Source: Synaphobranchus kaupii (Eukaryota > Chordata > Actinopteri > Anguilliformes > Synaphobranchidae). Taken from it: a DNA stretch of 64,000 nt. The stretch's first letter is position 1. The number at the start of each line of letters is the position of its first letter. Below are positions 45,852-57,700 of the stretch, piece after piece. The notes under the pieces are model-generated. The model worked only from the letters and a program-made list of their open reading frames with translations. It had not been told where the DNA came from and did not search any database. The DNA lies in the NCBI GenBank assembly GCA_029718625.1, contig CM056379.1:64445626-64509625 (forward strand). The letters run 5' to 3'. A program made the position numbers and the translations under genes.

Positions 45852-47904
45852 TGTCATGGTTTTTGACCCTTTTTTCCCTTGCGGTTGGTTTCCTTGGTAG
45901 CCACGCGAGGGCGCTGCCCTTTTAGTGGATGTTTGCTCCGCCCCGTCTTGATTGCGGAGCTTCTCTCAGCATCACACCTGTGCATGGTTACCTTGGAGCT
46001 ATTTAAGCCCATGTTTTTCTCCGTTCTGGGCTTTGATATTAATTTGTATTGTCTGGCATTATTTGCTCTGTTTTGTGTGTGGTATTATTTTTCCCTTTGA
46101 TTGCTTAGCCAGTATGATTAGGTCTAGGGTTTTTAGGAGACCATTTTTGCTCTCCAGAGTGTTTTATTGGAGTAACGTGGGACTTGCCTTTGTGGATATA
46201 TTAGGACTCTTCCCCCCTGGCTCTTTTCTGTCTCCGCTTTCTGGTCTTTCCTTTCTTCCATTGCCTAGACCTTTTTGCCTTTTCTGTCTCTTCCTCCTCT
46301 CTCTGTCTGCTTTCTTCCGTGAAAGCGAGACGAGTCTTTGTTTGTTTGTGGGTGTATTTGTATAGTCATTTCTTACTAAGAGACCGGGCGTTTTTATCGT
46401 ACTGACAGGTAGGGCTTTATTTATTCTGAGAGGCAGGGCGTGTATTTTCTATTAAGCTTGCGTTAGTCTTTTAGCCGGTAAATGTCTGGTGCACCTGTCC
46501 TGTTCGTCCTTCGGTACCTGTCTCCATACATGGAGCTTTGGCGACTTTGTTCGGAACTGTAGTTCTGTTTCGTCATTCGGTACATGTCTTCCTATAGGGA
46601 GACCGGGCGATGTTGTGGACATGTTAGCGTGTGACTGCGAGTCTCTGAAAGTAGCCTTGGAACGTTAGCTCTCTGTTCCTTTCGCCTCGTTACATTCCCC
46701 TTTACTGAGAGGCTAGGGCGTGTATTTTCTACTAAGCTAGTGTTAGTCATTTTGCTAGTAAAGGTATGGGACGGCGGTTTATCGGTGGCTTGCCTGTAAA
46801 ATGTTTCTCTCTCCTGGGAGATCGGGCGTTTACCCCCCTTTATGTTTTCTGCGTGTGACTACGAGCTTATGGAAGTAGCCGTGGAACGTTGGATCTCTGT
46901 TCCTGTCGCCTCATTACATTCCTCTTTACGGAGAGGCAGGGCGTTTATTTTCTACTAATCTCGTGTTAGTCTTTTAGCCGGTAAATGCCCGGTGCAGCCT
47001 GTCCTGTTCGTTCCATTCGGTACCTGTCTTCATACATGGAGCTTTGGCGATTTTGTTCGGAACTGTAGTTCTGTTTCGTCCTCATGTCTTCCTATAGGGA
47101 AGACTGGGCGATGTTGTGGACATGTTTGTGTGTGACTGCGAGTCTGAGAGTAGCCTTGGAACGTTAGATCTCTGTTCCTTTCGCCTCCTCGTATACTATC
47201 TTGTATTATTTTGCAGGGTTTGTTGGCTGTGTGTTTTATTTGTACCATTTATGCTACTCGCCTATTCTAACGCCTCATTACTGAGGCAGGGCGTTTATTA
47301 TTGCTGGTCCTTTAGTTACTTAGCTTGTAGAGGTATGGGACCACAGATCTCTGCTCTATTCGCCTGTAAAATGTTTCTCTCTCCTGGGAGATCGGGCGTT
47401 CATGCTTTTACTGAGTTACTTAGCTCATAGAAGTATAGGGTAGCAGTTCTTTGTTCCATTCGCCTTGTTTGGCTTTCTTACTGTGAAACCAGGCGTTTGT
47501 GCTTCTACTCATTTGCGTGTTACAGTGAGCTGGTTTGTAGCTTCGGTACATTTGGTGTGTGTTATTTGTGCCATTATGCTACTCGCCTGTTCTTATGCGT
47601 CTCGTTACCGAGGCAGGGCATTTATTATTTCTGGCTCTTTCTTTAGTCACTTTGCTCGTAGAAGTATGGGAGCCCAGTGCTTTGTTCCATTAGCCTTGTT
47701 TGGTTTTCTTACTGAGAATCCTGGCGTTTGCGCTTCTACTCATTGGTGTGTGACAGTGAGCCGGTTAGTAGCTTTGGTATGTGTGTTTCCCTGTCTTGTC
47801 TCCTTCCCTTAATTACGGGGTTTCCTGTCCTAATGGCCTAGTGCTTAATGAATCCCCTTGCTGCGTTTGGCCCCTCTTACCTCACACGTCACACCACCAC
47901 TACA
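45852..47904 (+). mobile_element. 2053-bp solo LTR with internal repeat blocks
   Basis: The LTR begins TGTCATGGTTTTTGACCC and ends CACCACCACTACA, bounded by cttat (45847-45851) and cttac (47905-47909), a 4-of-5 target match. Its ends match, in inverse orientation, those of the 471-bp LTR at 5465-5935. Internally, blocks containing ggaacgtt..ctctgttcc, ttcgcctcgttacattcc and agaggcagggcg recur several times, which accounts for the extra length. No internal coding region follows. Frames of 70-140 codons inside it have no protein motifs. Confidence 0.78.
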
Positions 47905-47909
47905 CTTAC

Positions 47910-48445
47910 AGAGTGACTCTCAAATGGGAAATCAGTGTTACAGTTATCACCAAGTTATTGCTACTTATCATCAACAAAGAAACATATTCAGATTGGGTGT
48001 GATTACATGAAATAGTGGCATATCCTGATAATTAACTGTGCACCAGAATTGTTTGTGACTTGCATTGTGCAAAATTTATGAATTAAGTCAAATTAACTGG
48101 AACAATACATTAAATGCTGATGTTGCTGTGATGAATAAACATTTTTCAAATGACAGTGCATGTTGGGACTTATTTTATGAACATGTGGATTGAAAATGTA
48201 CATATGATAAAGCTTAAGCTATATTTATTAATAAACAGAGCTAAAAAATATAATAATTTTATTGCATTTTTTGCATGTGATGTTTATTGAATTTGAATTT
48301 TCTTGACAAAGTTTCATTGTCTGCTATTCAAACGTAGGGATGTAAATTTACAGGATGCATTCATATTGTACATATAAGTGTATTTTTCCCCAGCATTTTG
48401 CCAAGCCCTTGGCAATGCGTTGTGATGGAAGTGTTTGTGACATGG
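47910..48445. other. Unassigned AT-rich DNA before a gap
   Basis: No supported feature. Confidence 0.3.
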
Positions 48446-48945
48446 NNNNNNNNNNNNNNNNNNNNNNNNNNNNNNNNNNNNNNNNNNNNNNNNNNNNNNN
48501 NNNNNNNNNNNNNNNNNNNNNNNNNNNNNNNNNNNNNNNNNNNNNNNNNNNNNNNNNNNNNNNNNNNNNNNNNNNNNNNNNNNNNNNNNNNNNNNNNNNN
48601 NNNNNNNNNNNNNNNNNNNNNNNNNNNNNNNNNNNNNNNNNNNNNNNNNNNNNNNNNNNNNNNNNNNNNNNNNNNNNNNNNNNNNNNNNNNNNNNNNNNN
48701 NNNNNNNNNNNNNNNNNNNNNNNNNNNNNNNNNNNNNNNNNNNNNNNNNNNNNNNNNNNNNNNNNNNNNNNNNNNNNNNNNNNNNNNNNNNNNNNNNNNN
48801 NNNNNNNNNNNNNNNNNNNNNNNNNNNNNNNNNNNNNNNNNNNNNNNNNNNNNNNNNNNNNNNNNNNNNNNNNNNNNNNNNNNNNNNNNNNNNNNNNNNN
48901 NNNNNNNNNNNNNNNNNNNNNNNNNNNNNNNNNNNNNNNNNNNNN
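48446..48945. other. Assembly gap (500 N)
   Basis: Exactly 500 unknown bases, probably a placeholder size. Reading frames that run through it are meaningless. The LINE on its right side continues into it. Confidence 0.99.
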
Positions 48946-49560
48946 TTTTATGCGGATGATACAATCTTGTATTCCACTGGCTCCACGCTTAACCAGGCTA
49001 TTACTAATTTACAGTCTGCCTTTGATTCTTTTCAAAAAAAATTATTTTTCACGGGAAATGCATCTAATATTGGCATTCATACACTTCATGGTACTCAAAT
49101 TGAAACTGTAGAATCTTATAAATATTTAGGAATTTGGCTTGATGGTAGATTTTCCTTTAAGACTCATGTGGAACATCTGTCTCAAAAGCTAAAAGGTAAA
49201 ATTGGTTTCTTGTACAGAAATAAAGCATGCTTTTCTTTTGCTAATAGGAAAACAATTGTACAATCAACTGTCTTATGTGTATTTGATTATGGAGACATTC
49301 TGTATATGCACGCTGCCCCTTCCACTTTAAAGCCCCTTGATGCAGTTTATCACAGTGCATTGCGTTTTATCACTGGGGATACATTTCTCACGCATCATTG
49401 TGTTTTGTATGTAAAAGTAGGATGGTCCTCTTTATCAAAGAGGAGGGAACTACATTCCATTGTATTTATTTATAAGGCTTTACTGAAGAAACTTCCCCTT
49501 TATCTCTCATCATTAATTACGTTTAAATCCAATCCTTTAGAACATTTTAAAGTTTTATAC
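48946..49560 (+). pseudogene. LINE reverse transcriptase, C-terminal part
   Basis: Directly after the gap the frame opens with FYADDTILY, the catalytic motif C of a non-LTR reverse transcriptase. It is followed by SYKYLGIWLDGRFSFKTHVE, LKGKIGFLYRNKACF, VLCVFDYGDILYMHA and LDAVYHSALRFITGD, a conserved order in Jockey/I-group fish LINEs. The family differs from the L2 element at 22-34 kb. The frame loses LINE character after KSNPLEHFKV (about 49550). The start is in the gap. Between YADD and YKYLGIW a stretch is missing compared with what I expect for the family, so a deletion is likely. Confidence 0.82.
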
Positions 49561-49611
49561 ATGGATTTTCTTAATGTTGTATGTACTTGTTTCCTTTGTG
49601 TGAACATGGGG

Positions 49612-49801
49612 TGTTTAATGTACATGGCATCCATAGCTATTTCTGATATAATGTGGCTTAAGAGGGCGAATAATTCCTCCAAACATGAAAAGCACCTAAT
49701 TAAGAAAAATTAACAGCTTGTTAAAATTTTGGGATGCAACTGTGGTTGCAACGAAAACCAGCATACACAGGGGTCCCCCAGGACCGGTTTGGGAACCCCT
49801 G
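49612..49801. mobile_element. Right half of a hAT-type element
   Basis: It matches the right arm of the elements at 18239 and 60562: catggcatccatagctattt, then taattcctccaaacatgaaa, gcacctaattaagaaaaatt and ccagcatacacaggggtccc, ending with a degenerate ggtttgggaacccctgg terminus. The left half is absent. Confidence 0.8.
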
Positions 49802-52572
49802 GTATAGAGTATAAAATAGGGAAGGTAGAGCGGGGGGGTATATAGTACAAAATAAGGAGGGTAGAGCTGGGGGAGGGGTATAGCACATAAAATAGGGAAG
49901 GTATAGAGCAGGGGGTGGGGTATAGAATATAAAATAGGGAGGGTATAGAGCAGGGGGAGGGGTACAGAGTATAAAATAGGGAGGGTATGTAGCAGGGGGA
50001 GGGGTATAGAGTATAAAATTGGGAGGGTATAGAGCAGGGGGAGGGGTATAGAGTATGAAATAGGGAGGGTATAGAGCAGGGCAGGGGTATAGAGTATAAA
50101 ATAGGCAGGGTAGAGCAGAAGGAGGGGTATATAGTATAAAACAGGGAGGGTATAGAGCATGGGGAGCGGTATAGGATATAAAATATGGAGGGTATAGAGC
50201 AGTGGGAGGGGTATAGAGTATAAAACAGGGAGGGCATAGAGCAGGGGGAGTGGTATAGGATATAAAATATGGAGGGTACAGAGCAGGGGGAGGGGTATAG
50301 AGTATAAAATATGGAAGGTATAGAGCAGGGGGAGGGGTATAGAGTATGAAATAGGGAGGGTAGAGCAGGGGGAGGGGTATAGGATATAAAACAGGGAAGG
50401 TATAGAGCAGGGGGAGGGGTATACAATATAAAATAGAGAGGGTATAGAGCAGGGGGAGGGGTATAGAGTATAAAATAGGGAGGGTATAGAGCAGGCGGGG
50501 GGGGGGGCTACATAGTATAAAATAGGGAGGTTATAGAGTTGAGGGAGGGGTATAGAGTATGAAATGGGGAGGGTATAGAGGAGGGGGAAGGGTATAGGAT
50601 ATAAAATAGGGAGGTTATAGAGTTGAGGGAGGGGTATAGAGTATAAAATAGGGAGGGTATGTAGCAGGGGGAGGGGTATACAGTATAAAATAGGGAGAGT
50701 ATAGAACAGGGGGAGGAGTATAAAGTATAAAATAGGGATGGTAGAGCAGGGGGAGGGGTATAGGACATAAGATAGGGAAGGTATAGAGCAGGGGGTGGGG
50801 TATAGGATATAAAATAGGGAGGGGTATAGAGCAGAGGGAAGGGTATAGAGCTTAAAATAGGGAGGGTATGTCGCGGGGGGGGGTATAGAGTATAAAATAG
50901 GGAGGTTATAGAGTTGAGGGAGGGGTATAGAGTATGAAATGGGGAGGGTATATAGGAGGGGGAAGGGTACAGGATATAAAATAGGGAAGGTAGAGCAGGG
51001 GGAGGGATATATAGTATAAAATAGGGAGGGTAGAGCTGGGGGAGAGGTATAGCACATAAAATAGGAAAGGTATAGAGCAGGGGGTGGGATATAGGATATA
51101 AAATAGGGAGGGTATAGAGCAGGGGGAGGGGTACAGCGTATAAAATAGGGAGGGTATGTAGCAGGGGGAGGGGTATAGGATATAAAACAGGGAAGGTATA
51201 GAGCAGGGGGAGGGGTATAGAGGATAAAATAGGGAGGGTATAGAGCAGAGGGAAGGGTATAGAGCTTAAATTAGGGAGGGTATGTCGCGGGGGGGTATAA
51301 AGTATAAAATAGGGAGGTTATAGAGTTGAGGGAGGGGTATATAGTATAAAATAGGGAGGGTAGAGCAGGGGGAGGGGTATAGGAAATAAAATAGGGAAGG
51401 TATAGAGCAGGGAGTGGGGTATAGGATATAAAATAGGGAGGGAATTGAGCAGGGGGAGGGGTATAGAGTATAAAATAGGGAGGTTATGTAGCAGGGGGAG
51501 GGGTATAGAGTATGAAATAGGGATGGTAGAGCAGGGGGAGGGGTATATAGTATAAAATAGGGAGGATAGAGCAGGGGGAGGGGTAAAGAGTATAAAATAG
51601 GGAGGGTATAGAGCAGGGGGAGGGTATAGAGTGTAAAATAGAGAGGGTATAGAGCAGTGTGAGGGGTATAGAGTGTAAAATAGGGAGGGTATAGAGCAGG
51701 GGGAGGATATAGAGTGCAAAATAGAAAAGGTATAGAGCAGTGGGAGGGGTATAGAGTGTAAAATAGGGAGGGTATAGAGCAGGGGGAGGGCATCGAGTGC
51801 AAAATAGAAAAGGTATAGAGCAGTGGGAGGGGTATAGAGTATAAAATAGGGAGGGTATAGAGCAGTGGGAGGGGTATACAATATAAAATAGGGAGGGTAT
51901 AGAGCAGGGGGAGGGGTATAGAGTATAAAATAGGGAGGGTATAGAGCAGTGGGAGGGGTATATAGTGTAAAATAGGGAGGGTAGAGCAGGGGGAGGGGTA
52001 TACAATATAAAATAGGGAGGGTATAGAGCAGGGGGAGGGGTATAGAGTATAAAATAGGGAGGGTATAGAGCAGTGGGAGGGGTATATAGTGTGAAATAGG
52101 GAGGGTATAAAGCAGGGGGAGGGGTACAGAGTATAAAATAGGGAGGGTATAGAGCAGCGGGAGGGTATCGAGTGCAAAATAGAAAAGGTATAGAGTAGTG
52201 GGAGGGGTATAGAATGTAAAATAGGGAGGATATAGAGCGCAAAATAGAAAAGGTATAGAGCAGTGGGAGGGGCATAGAGTGTAAAATATGGAGGGTATAG
52301 AGCAGGGGGAGGGGTATAGAGTATAAAATAGGGAAGGTATAGAGCAGGGGGAGGGGTATAGTAAATAAAATAGGGAGGGTATAAGGCAGGGGGAAGGGTA
52401 TAGACTATAAAATAGGGAGGGTATGTAGCAGGGGGAGGGGTATAGAGTATAAAATAGGGAGGGTATAGAGCAGGGGGAGGGGTATAGAGTATGAAATAGG
52501 GAGAGTATAGAGCAGGGGGAGGAGTATAAAGTATAGAATAGGGATGGTAGAGCAGGGGGAGGGGTATATAGT
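49802..52572. repeat. 42-bp minisatellite array (~2.8 kb)
   Basis: A tandem array of roughly 65 units has a core of about 42 bp, made of two related halves: tatagagtataaaataggga and gggtatagagcagggggagg. Units vary by point changes and occasional half-unit steps. Because 42 is a multiple of three and the minus strand lacks stops in some phases, very long frames (453, 499 and 263 codons, minus strand) run through it. Their products are 14-residue repeats without any domain. The plus strand is purine-rich with runs of five G and four G. The array starts at the end of a hAT half-element. Confidence 0.95.
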
Positions 52573-53904
52573 AAAATAGGAGATACTCATGTGACTGAAA
52601 CTGAAGGATCATAGATTTCACATTGTAAAATGCTTTTATTTTAGGCCCGGATTCAGCAACAACACTTGCCTGGGAGAAGTAAACCTGCTTGACCATTTGC
52701 GTGTCGGGCAAGTGAGGATTCAGTGCTACTTCACAATTCACTTCTTTCAAGTCTCCATTTGGCACCTATGGGCTACCATAATTGGGACGTCAACGAGTTC
52801 CAGTAGGGGGCCACCATGGATAGGGTAAGCGTAATTGACGGGGTAATAATGAATGCAAACCCATAGTTTTATTCCAGGACATCGCATTCTGCAGAAATGT
52901 AGCTCAGCTATAATTACAAAATGAGATGTAATTTTTATGGCAAGTTGCAAGTATTCCACTTAGATACCTTCACGTTTAGATACCTTTGCTTTTCTTAACA
53001 ACTCATAGCCTACGTATGCAATTTTACTGGGGTTAGCCTACTCGTAGCTGGGGAAAAATAGCTTCCTTATCCAGGAGATCAGCTTCACCGAGAATGTAGT
53101 GTGATCCACCGTATAGAATTAGATGTGCATATGACATACCCAAGTCATATACCTGTAACTATGCACTGCGGCAGATTGTAGCCTAGGCTATAGCCTAATG
53201 CAATAAAAATGAACATTATTGTTAAGGTTTAAAGCCATAACATCTCACAGTTATCTATGAAATGCATCATATGTAAACATCCACTGAGAGATATGATGCC
53301 TTTATCATAGCTTATATCATAATCCTTACAACATTTTGACGACTCTCTTACATTTTTATACCAAGCCAAATAAAAAATAAATAAAACCTAAATAAAAATC
53401 TAGTTTTTTTGCTGCAAGAACTGAGAATGAGAGTAGCCAACATTATAAAGTAGGCCTAAATTAACTTAATATTATGGCCTAAATACAATATCCCCATAAA
53501 GACACATCAGCAAATATTACTGTAGCCTATATGTATACCATTAAAATGAGGGAGGTTTAGCCGTAGGCTACGAGTTGGTAAGAAAAGCGAAAGTAGTGAA
53601 ACGTGCTAAAAGCCAGGTCGAATACTTGCATCTTGCTCTAAGAATTCTAGCTCATTTTGTAATTATAGCTGGGCTACATTTCTTCATATTATCTCTAATA
53701 GATGCACCACTCATCCAATACACAACACAGTTAAAAACGCAAACGACAATCGTGTTTTTGAGCAACGTTAGCCTATATTTTAAAGTGTTTTGCCCCCGCT
53801 CCCCATGTTCAAATGACACAAGAAGTAGCCTACACAAGCAAGGACTCAAAAATAACTTTAATTGTACCCTACTTAAAATGGGTTGAAATCAGAGTTCAGA
53901 GCGG
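52573..53904. repeat. Unassigned DNA with a diverged inverted pair
   Basis: A segment at about 52880-52965 (minus) and one at 53615-53690 (plus) are related: translated, they give EYLQLAIKITSHFVIIAELHF and EYLHLALRILAHFVIIAGLHF. This suggests the arms of an old inverted-repeat element of about 0.8 kb. No transposase is recognised. Confidence 0.45.
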
Positions 53905-54106
53905 AGTTATATCTCGTACAAACAACTTACTATCTCGTATAAATTAGATAATATCTCGTACAAACGACTTACTATCTCATAAAAATAACATAACGAGATA
54001 ATATCTCGTAAAAACGACTTAACTCGTATAAACGACTTAATAACTCGTATAAATGACTTAATAACTCGTATAAACGACTTATTATCTCGTATAAACGAAA
54101 AGAATA
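53905..54106. repeat. ~21-bp tandem repeat
   Basis: About nine to ten units are built from taactcgtataaacgactta and tatctcgta. Units differ in a few bases. Repeats are contiguous without unique spacers. Confidence 0.85.
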
Positions 54107-55536
54107 TATAATTTTCACCTTGCGCTTCAGGGCTTCCGTAGGCACCCCCACGATAGCACAGGAACACAGTCAACTTTTTTGAACACAGTTAAAAATAAAA
54201 AGGTTATGACTTTGAGGAGTTAGTTACTGACACCACTGACCAATCATAGAATTGGAACATGAGTACAGTAGACTTTTATCCAATAAAAAGCGCAGACTTA
54301 CACAACAACACAACATAACAACACACGTAGCAATGACCGACTAGAGACAAACATCACTTTTTGAGGATGAGTCTAAACTAATAATGCATGGTTAACTGGG
54401 ATACAAGGCAGGTAACCTTAAAGGGGTAATAAACACCAGCTTTTGCCCTGTCTCCGCCCACTTCACAATTTCAAAAGATGCGAATTGGGCTCAAGAGTGG
54501 GAGCACGGATGGGAGGAGGGAGGAGTTACAGTAGGGGGGAGGGACGATATATCCAGTCGGTAACGCATCATAGGCATGTAGACGGGGCCAGCTCGTTTTG
54601 ACCACAGGCAGTTTTGACAGTTCATGCTTGAACTTTGAAATGAATGCCCATCAATCAAGAAGATGGGCGGAGATGGGGCGTTGACTTGCATGCATAGAAA
54701 AAAGGTTTTTAACCTTTTTTTCATGTCACGGATAGGGGCGTGGCTCAAACAAAACCTTTCAGTTTGGATTTCAGCGAATGCCTATTTTTTGGCACAAAAT
54801 GCTGTGGCACGGCTTAATTACATTTTCGTTTTTTTTAACAATAGGGATATATGTGATTTATGAAATGGAGATGAGATACTTGGCTAGGGAGCTTGAACGT
54901 TCTGCCCACCATGTAATCACAAATGGGCATTCCCACACACAAACAAAAAACAAAATGGACGTCTGGGCTCATTTCAACATGTAATTTAACAAGGAAATCT
55001 ACTAAACGAGAGTAGATGAAGCTATTCATTTGTTTCAGAAGTGTACTTACACTTCAACAATGTTATTCTTTTACTTTAGAAGCCAGAAATTATTATGCTA
55101 ATTTGACTCTGTTTACGAGCATTTGTGCCGATACTTAACGCTGTACCGAAATCAATGGGGTCATTATAAAACATCCAACCACAGTGAAGTCGTTAATACA
55201 CATTTTATTACAAGAAAAACTCTGTGAAATGTTTTAGGCGTTAATCGATCGGTATGTATCGATACTTTCGTCTATTTAGGTGTCCTGAAAACGTTACATG
55301 TGCTGCGCGTCCTGCGGGACTTCTACAGCCACTTCAGAAGCAAAATGGCACCAAAAAAATAAGGCACTCGCCACCTTATCGAAATAACCCCAGAAGGGAT
55401 TTTGTAATAGTGAAATGAAATGTTATTCAAATTGTGGCCAACCCCTGTCTTGACATCATGCCGATTGTTCAAATCCGATTGGTCCAAGATATGCTGGCAA
55501 AGAGGCGCTCTGAAATGTTTTCTGAAGTGGCTAGGT
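54107..55536. other. Unassigned non-coding DNA
   Basis: It contains short sequences that look like ends of dispersed fish repeats (ggcttccgtaggcacccc at about 54131, ttaaaggggtaataaacacc at about 54418), but no partners that would define an element. No gene is supported. Confidence 0.3.
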
Positions 55537-55915
55537 CAGTAAACTCCAGATGAATAACGAGATTTTTACATGTAGATCTTCATCAAAATCTCGTCTACAG
55601 TATGGTAGCCTATAAAGCATTTTAATATTGCGAATGGGTGTTTTTGTTTTTTATTAACGTGAGGGAACATGCACCTTATAGATTCCGAGTCCAAAAACGG
55701 AGAATTCTGATAACCAGTGCCAGCTAAAGTTGCTGGCTGCCATGTTTTCCTCTGGGCGATATCACCGGTAAACTCCAGATGAACAACGAGATTTTTACAT
55801 GTAGATCTTCATCAAAAATCTCGTCTACAACGTAGTATACAGCTTTTTAGTTTTGCGAATGGGTGTTTTTTTAAATTAACGTGAAAAGGGAACATGCATC
55901 TTACTGATTCCAAGT
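55537..55915. repeat. Direct duplication, ~228-bp offset
   Basis: The blocks at about 55539-55690 and 55768-55915 share gtaaactccagatgaa, acgagatttttacatgtaga, tcttcatcaaaa and gcgaatgggtgttttt. Each block contains an inverted pair (cgagattt ... aaatctcg), so each can also form a hairpin. Confidence 0.7.
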
Positions 55916-56184
55916 CAAACGACTGCTAGAATGGCAGGTGGCATTGCTTGCGTTTGTGCTTTAAACACTGGTGTAACTTTTAATCTGCAAAAATGGCGTA
56001 ATTTTTCATGTTAGATGACTACCTAGCTAACATTTTGAATATTAAGTTAGAATCTTAACTTTATTTATTTTTACCTTTTCACCATAGTTAGGTGCAAGCT
56101 TAAGCTTGCTAAGCTGGGTCTTTGTGTCATGAGGGGGATTTTGGGTCAACAAGGGATTTTGGGTCACTACAGTAACGTATAATA
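55916..56184. other. Short unassigned spacer
   Basis: Nothing recognised. Confidence 0.3.
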
Positions 56185-56272
56185 ATAATGCCTGACATTT
56201 ATGTAGTGCCTTTCTCACACTCAAAGCGCTTTACAATGATGAGGAGGAACCTCGCCTCAACCACCACCAATA
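56185..56272. repeat. LINE/SINE-type 3' tail fragment
   Basis: Gacatttatgtagtgccttt ... cactcaaagcgctttaca ... accaccaccaa resembles a 3' end widely dispersed in fish genomes and shared by LINEs and SINEs. It is a fragment only. Confidence 0.45.
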
Positions 56273-57030
56273 TAGGCTAGCGGCTACAGCCATGGAAAAA
56301 AATTGAGACCACCCAATATTTTTAAAGAAATATCGGGGTTACTCGCACAATATTTATCGCTGAACCCTTCCTGAGCAAAGACATTGTTATTTTCATTATT
56401 TATGTATGAGTATAAACTTGTTTAGTTTGCATTATTCAGTGTATAGCAACACTGTGCTTGACCAGTTGTCATTGACTGCAAAGATGGTTCAGGAATTAAT
56501 TGTTTGGAATTAAAAACAAATGTGGTCACTAGTTTATGAAAGAATATCAAAGGTTAGATTTTATAAAGGCACATACCCATGAACTGTGAAACTGAAAAAT
56601 GTATGTGGTCTCTCATTTTTGCCATGCTGTATATGTTCTCACACTCAATAGCCTGTTGAATGTGGCTTTTCTGTAAAGAATTTTATGTGCAGGTGGCATT
56701 GATGTGTGCTTGGCATTTGCCTGTGACTAATAAGTTGTATAGGACAGAGGAATATTTTCCCATGGTTGGCCAAACTGTACAAATCAAAGGCACCAGCCAC
56801 ATTAGCTGCTGTATAATTGGTGCTATAAAATATACAACAGCTTCCAATCAAAATAACAGATAAAACCAGGCTGAATACGTTATGTTTTTGTGCAGAGAGG
56901 GATAGGTTTGTTAAAGATAAGAAAGTTATGAATAGAAAACCATTAAGCTTAGGTTAAGGTTTACGGGCCTACAGTATAAGTTAGCTAAGTGTACTGATAG
57001 GCGCTTTCAGCATCACCACAAGAATTTACA
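56273..57030. other. Unassigned non-coding DNA
   Basis: No supported feature. Confidence 0.3.
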
Positions 57031-57700
57031 AAAAAGCTGAAGTGCAGGGGGGATAAGTTAGATAAAGTACAACAAGCAACTGAGGAGCTTAGACTTAGGA
57101 ACAGGAGTCCTATATCAGGCAATAGTGCAGGCAGAGAGCAGGGTTCAGGACCTCTGAGAATTTAGAAAAGATAAACTTAAGAGAAGGGACTCCCTCTGTA
57201 GTAATTACTACCAAAGGAAGGCAGGCCAGGTTTTTAAACCAGCAAGTTGAATTGTGGAGTGGGGAACATTTGGCAGTGAAGGACGAATTGGATAGGCTTG
57301 TACAGGGGCATGCTGGAATATCTACATTTGAACACAGCAAATATTCTGATGATGTTAGGAAGGTGTACATGGATTTGGTGACAACTAGGGGGATAAGTGC
57401 AAATAAAGCCACAGAGGTGGCCAAAGTCATTTTAGAGAAGCTTTCTGGCACACAGCTAGAGAGGTTGCCAAATGCCACTTTTTGTAATTGCATTGTGTCT
57501 TGGAGGCATAACAGGTGGCACTGCAGCATGTGCATGATGCTTTTCTGACAGAAAACGACATCACCATCTATACTGATGCTACTTGTAAGTATAGATAAAT
57601 ACGGCACTGCATGTGTATATTTAAAAGATGGCACTAGGCTACATTTAGGTTTGAGAGGGCAGCTGTCCAGCTCAGCCCTTCTAACACAGACAAATGATTC
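57031..57700 (+). pseudogene. Decayed reading frame, family unknown
   Basis: The plus strand shows protein-like text in several phases. A leucine/charged stretch lies near 57050-57110. The frame 57252-57548 contains EHSKYSDDVRKVYMDLVTTR, then AKVILEKLSGTQLERLPNAT. A later piece in another phase (57595-57660) has YGTACVYLKDGTRLHLGL. The pieces are collinear and resemble a transposon-associated fish protein in which an '[I]YTDAT..YG' block is followed by a glycine-rich turn. I cannot name it. Shifts and stops show that it is not functional. Confidence 0.4.

Noticed and set aside
45427..47430. Two similar ~100-codon frames with matching text
   Set aside because: The similarity reflects duplicated LTR sequence. 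No protein motif, and the frames are not conserved in other LTR copies in the window.
48314..49713. Long frames spanning 48446-48945
   Set aside because: They run through 500 unknown bases. Only the part after 48946 is real LINE coding.
49696..52765. Very long minus-strand open frames (453, 499, 263 and 238 codons)
   Set aside because: They are translations of a 42-bp minisatellite. Products are degenerate 14-residue repeats with no domain, and several phases are open at once.
53905..54106. CRISPR-like array
   Set aside because: Units are contiguous without unique spacers, and the DNA is vertebrate.
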